7,289 nt of DNA from an uncultured Oscillospiraceae bacterium (GTDB taxonomy: Bacteria > Bacillota > Clostridia > Oscillospirales > Oscillospiraceae), in assembly GCA_910585735.1 (NCBI GenBank), contig CAJUEU010000065.1:1-7289 (forward strand). Reading direction: 5' to 3'. The first letter of the stretch is position 1; each line of letters begins with the position of its first letter. This document shows, piece by piece, positions 5,543 through 7,289 of the stretch. Below the pieces are notes generated by a model, which saw only the letters and a program-made list of their open reading frames with translations, ran no database searches and had not been told where the DNA came from. The translations under genes were made by a program, and so were the position numbers.

Positions 5543-6514
5543 ATGAAACGCAAAGCTTATTCTATGTCGCTTGCCTGTGCTCTGCTTTTGTTTCTCACGG
5601 CCTGCCAAGCATCCCCTTCGACGGAGGTCACCCCCACGCCGGAGCCTGTCCCTTCCTCCACGCCGATTTCCTCTGAGCCCCCAGCAGATGATGACGACAC
5701 CCGGTACTTTTTCGGCGGAACATTTTTAGGCTCCTGGTCCAATGGACAGTGGTTTTCGGCCGATGAAAATTCTTTTACCGTAGGCGAGCTGTTTAATCAG
5801 ACCTACTATGACGTTTGGGGTGATCCCTTAGGTACAGCTCGTTTCTATGTTGGCGAAGGCCCCGGCGAATTCCCGAACCTGAAAAGGACAGCCGAGCTTT
5901 TGGAGCCCTTCGGCATTCTGGAGGGGGATGATTTCATTATGAGGCTCCCCGGACAACTTACCGGAGAGGCCGCCGCCTTGACCGTTCCCAACTACAGCTT
6001 CACCGCCATCTTTGATGGACAAAACCATATTTTTACCTCCAACGTCCCCCTCACACGCCCAAGCATGCAGTGGGCCGATCCTGTTCTTTCCGCCGAGGAA
6101 ATAGCCCAGGCCCTTGAAAGCGTGAATATCCACTACAAGGATCCCATCCGGGCAGATCGCACCGCATGGCTGTGTGATATAGACGGCGACAGTCAGGACG
6201 AATATCTGGAGCTTGTCCAGCTTCCCCGGGACGAAAATTACTACGCCATTCTGGCTCCGGGAGACCCCATTTTTTACGCATTTCTTCTCCGTGATGACGA
6301 GCAGATCAGCGTAGTTACCTCCCGCTTTTTTCCCTACACCGATGACCTTACTGCCCAATTCCATGCCAGTGATGTGGATATCTGGGACTTGGACGGCGAT
6401 GGAATTTGTGAGATCATCTTCTGCGATGGCGAATGGGAAGGCGGTTCTTACAAGGCTTTTTCCCGAATCGATGGCACCTGGGCCCAGGTGCTTTGTGGCA
6501 TTTTCGGAACATAA
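5543..6514 (+). CDS. Secreted lipoprotein of unknown function with two DxDGD calcium-loop-like motifs
   Basis: The 323-residue protein begins with a lipoprotein signal: MKRK, a hydrophobic core (ALLLFL) and the lipobox LTAC, with predicted lipidation and cleavage at Cys21. A Ser/Thr/Pro/Glu-rich linker (about 22-52) typical of surface lipoproteins follows, then a globular domain I do not recognise. Two acidic loops, DIDGDSQDEYLEL (212-224) and DLDGDGICEIIF (282-293), look like the calcium-binding DxDGDG loops of FG-GAP/VCBS-type repeat proteins. The start is supported by GAGGTGAGGGGG directly before it, overlapping the pncB stop, 12 bases apart. It is third in the pncA-pncB unit and ends at a terminator. 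Parts are clearly more AT-rich (26 of 60 G+C at 5761-5820) than pncB, suggesting different codon use and perhaps a separate origin. A link to NAD salvage is not shown by sequence. The lipoprotein call is sure; the function is unknown. Confidence 0.85.
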   Translation: MKRKAYSMSLACALLLFLTACQASPSTEVTPTPEPVPSSTPISSEPPADDDDTRYFFGGTFLGSWSNGQWFSADENSFTVGELFNQTYYDVWGDPLGTARFYVGEGPGEFPNLKRTAELLEPFGILEGDDFIMRLPGQLTGEAAALTVPNYSFTAIFDGQNHIFTSNVPLTRPSMQWADPVLSAEEIAQALESVNIHYKDPIRADRTAWLCDIDGDSQDEYLELVQLPRDENYYAILAPGDPIFYAFLLRDDEQISVVTSRFFPYTDDLTAQFHASDVDIWDLDGDGICEIIFCDGEWEGGSYKAFSRIDGTWAQVLCGIFGT

Positions 6515-6527
6515 TACCTGACACAGC

Positions 6528-6568
6528 AACAGCCGCCGGGACATGCTCCCGGCGGCTGTTTTGTTTTT
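6528..6568 (+). terminator. Rho-independent terminator of the pncA-pncB-lipoprotein operon
   Basis: A perfect 14-bp GC-rich inverted repeat (6528-6541 with 6547-6560, AACAGCCGCCGGGA and complement) with a 5-base CATGC loop is followed by a T-rich run (TTTTGTTTTT at 6559-6568 including the end of the stem). It is convincing on the plus strand. On the minus strand the same hairpin is followed by GCTGTGTC, without a T-run, so it is at best weak for the convergent cysS. Confidence 0.92.
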
Positions 6569-6589
6569 CGTATGGCTGGACTTTGCTTT

Positions 6590-7289
6590 TTACACCCGTT
6601 TCCAGGTAACGCCCTCCTTGGTGTCGATAAGCTCGATGCCCTGGGCCTTCAGCTCCTCCCGGATGCGGTCGGCCTCGGCCCAGTTCTTATCCGCCTTGGC
6701 CTGGGCACGCTGGGCGATGAGTGCCTCGATCTGGGCGTCTCCCTCCCCGCCCTGGGCGGGGGCGGCCTCCTGCTCCCTGAGGGCAGCGGCATGGCCCAGC
6801 AGGTCCAGCCCCAGCACCTCATCAAAGCGGGCGATAAGAGCCCGCTTTGTTGCGTCATTCACCGAGGCCTTGAGCACATCGTAGAGGGCGGTGACCGCCA
6901 GGGAGGTGTTCAGGTCGTTGTCCAAAGCGGCCTGGAACTGCTCCAGGTAGGGCTTCATGGCCTTCTCATCGGCCTTCCCCTCCTCCGAGAGGGCAGCCAC
7001 CCGCTTCACCAGCTTCTCATAAGCCGCGGCAGAGTTATCCAGGTTCTCCCAGGTGAAGGTGAGGGCCTTACGGTAGTGGGACTGGAGGCAGAAAAGCCGG
7101 TAGACCAAGGGATCGTAGCCCTTCTCCTCCAGGAGGGAGACCGTCAAAAACTCCCCCTTGGACTTGGACATTTTCCCCCCGGTGGTGTTCAGATGGTGGA
7201 CGTGGAACCACTGAGGACACCACTCGTGGCCCAAATAGGCTTCGGACTGGGCGATCTCATTGGTGTGGTGGGGAAAGGCGTTGTCCACC
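6590..7289 (-). CDS. cysS: Cysteinyl-tRNA synthetase, C-terminal part (partial, 5' end beyond window)
   Basis: Class I aminoacyl-tRNA synthetase that charges tRNA-Cys with cysteine in the cytoplasm. About 232 C-terminal residues are present; the typical length is 460-480. Visible signatures are FPHHTNEIAQSEA near the cut end, in which the histidine and glutamate of HHTNE match the zinc ligands of the family, and GGKMSKSKG (KMSKS at 7160-7174), the ATP-binding loop. Then come the tRNA-binding helices (YRLFCLQSHYRKALTFTWENL) and the C-terminal helical/anticodon-binding region ending ELKAQGIELIDTKEGVTWKRV. The GTG at the window edge is an internal valine, not a start. The stop TAA lies at 6592-6590. 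A short Ala/Gln/Gly-rich linker (EQEAAPAQGGEGDAQ) precedes the last domain. It is convergent with the lipoprotein gene. Confidence 0.97.
   Translation of the reverse strand, partial: VDNAFPHHTNEIAQSEAYLGHEWCPQWFHVHHLNTTGGKMSKSKGEFLTVSLLEEKGYDPLVYRLFCLQSHYRKALTFTWENLDNSAAAYEKLVKRVAALSEEGKADEKAMKPYLEQFQAALDNDLNTSLAVTALYDVLKASVNDATKRALIARFDEVLGLDLLGHAAALREQEAAPAQGGEGDAQIEALIAQRAQAKADKNWAEADRIREELKAQGIELIDTKEGVTWKRV

Noticed and set aside
4070..5608. 512-codon minus-strand open frame antisense to pncB
   Set aside because: It covers pncB in the opposite direction, encodes a Gly/Val/Leu-rich sequence without a domain, and extends into neighbouring genes. It is a composition artefact.
1..7289. Phage, insertion sequence, CRISPR, tRNA, toxin-antitoxin or defence island
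   Set aside because: No transposase, integrase, repeat-spacer array, cloverleaf or recognisable defence domain was found. Apart from the unknown TIGR04255 protein and the lipoprotein, the genes are ordinary metabolism and transport.

Overview
The window comes from a GC-rich, low-GC-clade-type anaerobe, most likely a gut clostridium of the Oscillospiraceae (Flavonifractor/Intestinimonas/Oscillibacter-like). This is inferred from the strict-anaerobe class III ribonucleotide reductase genes, strong GGAGG-type ribosome binding sites, high GC at third codon positions, Bacillota-like sigma-A promoters and Rho-independent terminators. The genus cannot be proved from the sequence alone.

Left part (1-1126): the 3' end of nrdD (class III anaerobic ribonucleotide reductase), then a 287-base gap, then nrdG, its radical-SAM activase. 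The gap holds a compact dispersed-repeat-like element (two perfect 25-base inverted arms, each itself a palindrome), a strong hairpin resembling a terminator, and a well-formed ribosome binding site leading into only a 14-codon reading frame.

Middle (1127-3358): an orphan gene of the TIGR04255 family (function unknown) with its own near-consensus promoter. It ends in a perfect 20-base-pair hairpin that overlaps its stop codon and also serves as terminator for a convergent MATE-family efflux transporter on the minus strand. The MATE gene has a strong promoter and a short GC-rich leader with two hairpins. The second looks like an intrinsic terminator whose T-run abuts the start codon, a candidate attenuator.

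Right part (3359-7289): divergent from the MATE gene is a pncA-pncB operon for NAD salvage: nicotinamidase makes nicotinate, and nicotinate phosphoribosyltransferase converts it to nicotinate mononucleotide. A third gene, a secreted lipoprotein of unknown function with two DxDGD calcium-loop-like motifs and locally lower GC, follows 12 bases after pncB, and the unit ends at a strong terminator. The window closes with the 3' two-thirds or so of cysS (cysteinyl-tRNA synthetase) on the minus strand, cut by the window edge.

Most of the window is ordinary core metabolism. The parts worth a second look are the nrdD-nrdG gap, the MATE leader, the orphan TIGR04255 gene and the lipoprotein attached to the NAD salvage operon. 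I see no phage, insertion sequence, CRISPR array, tRNA or rRNA.
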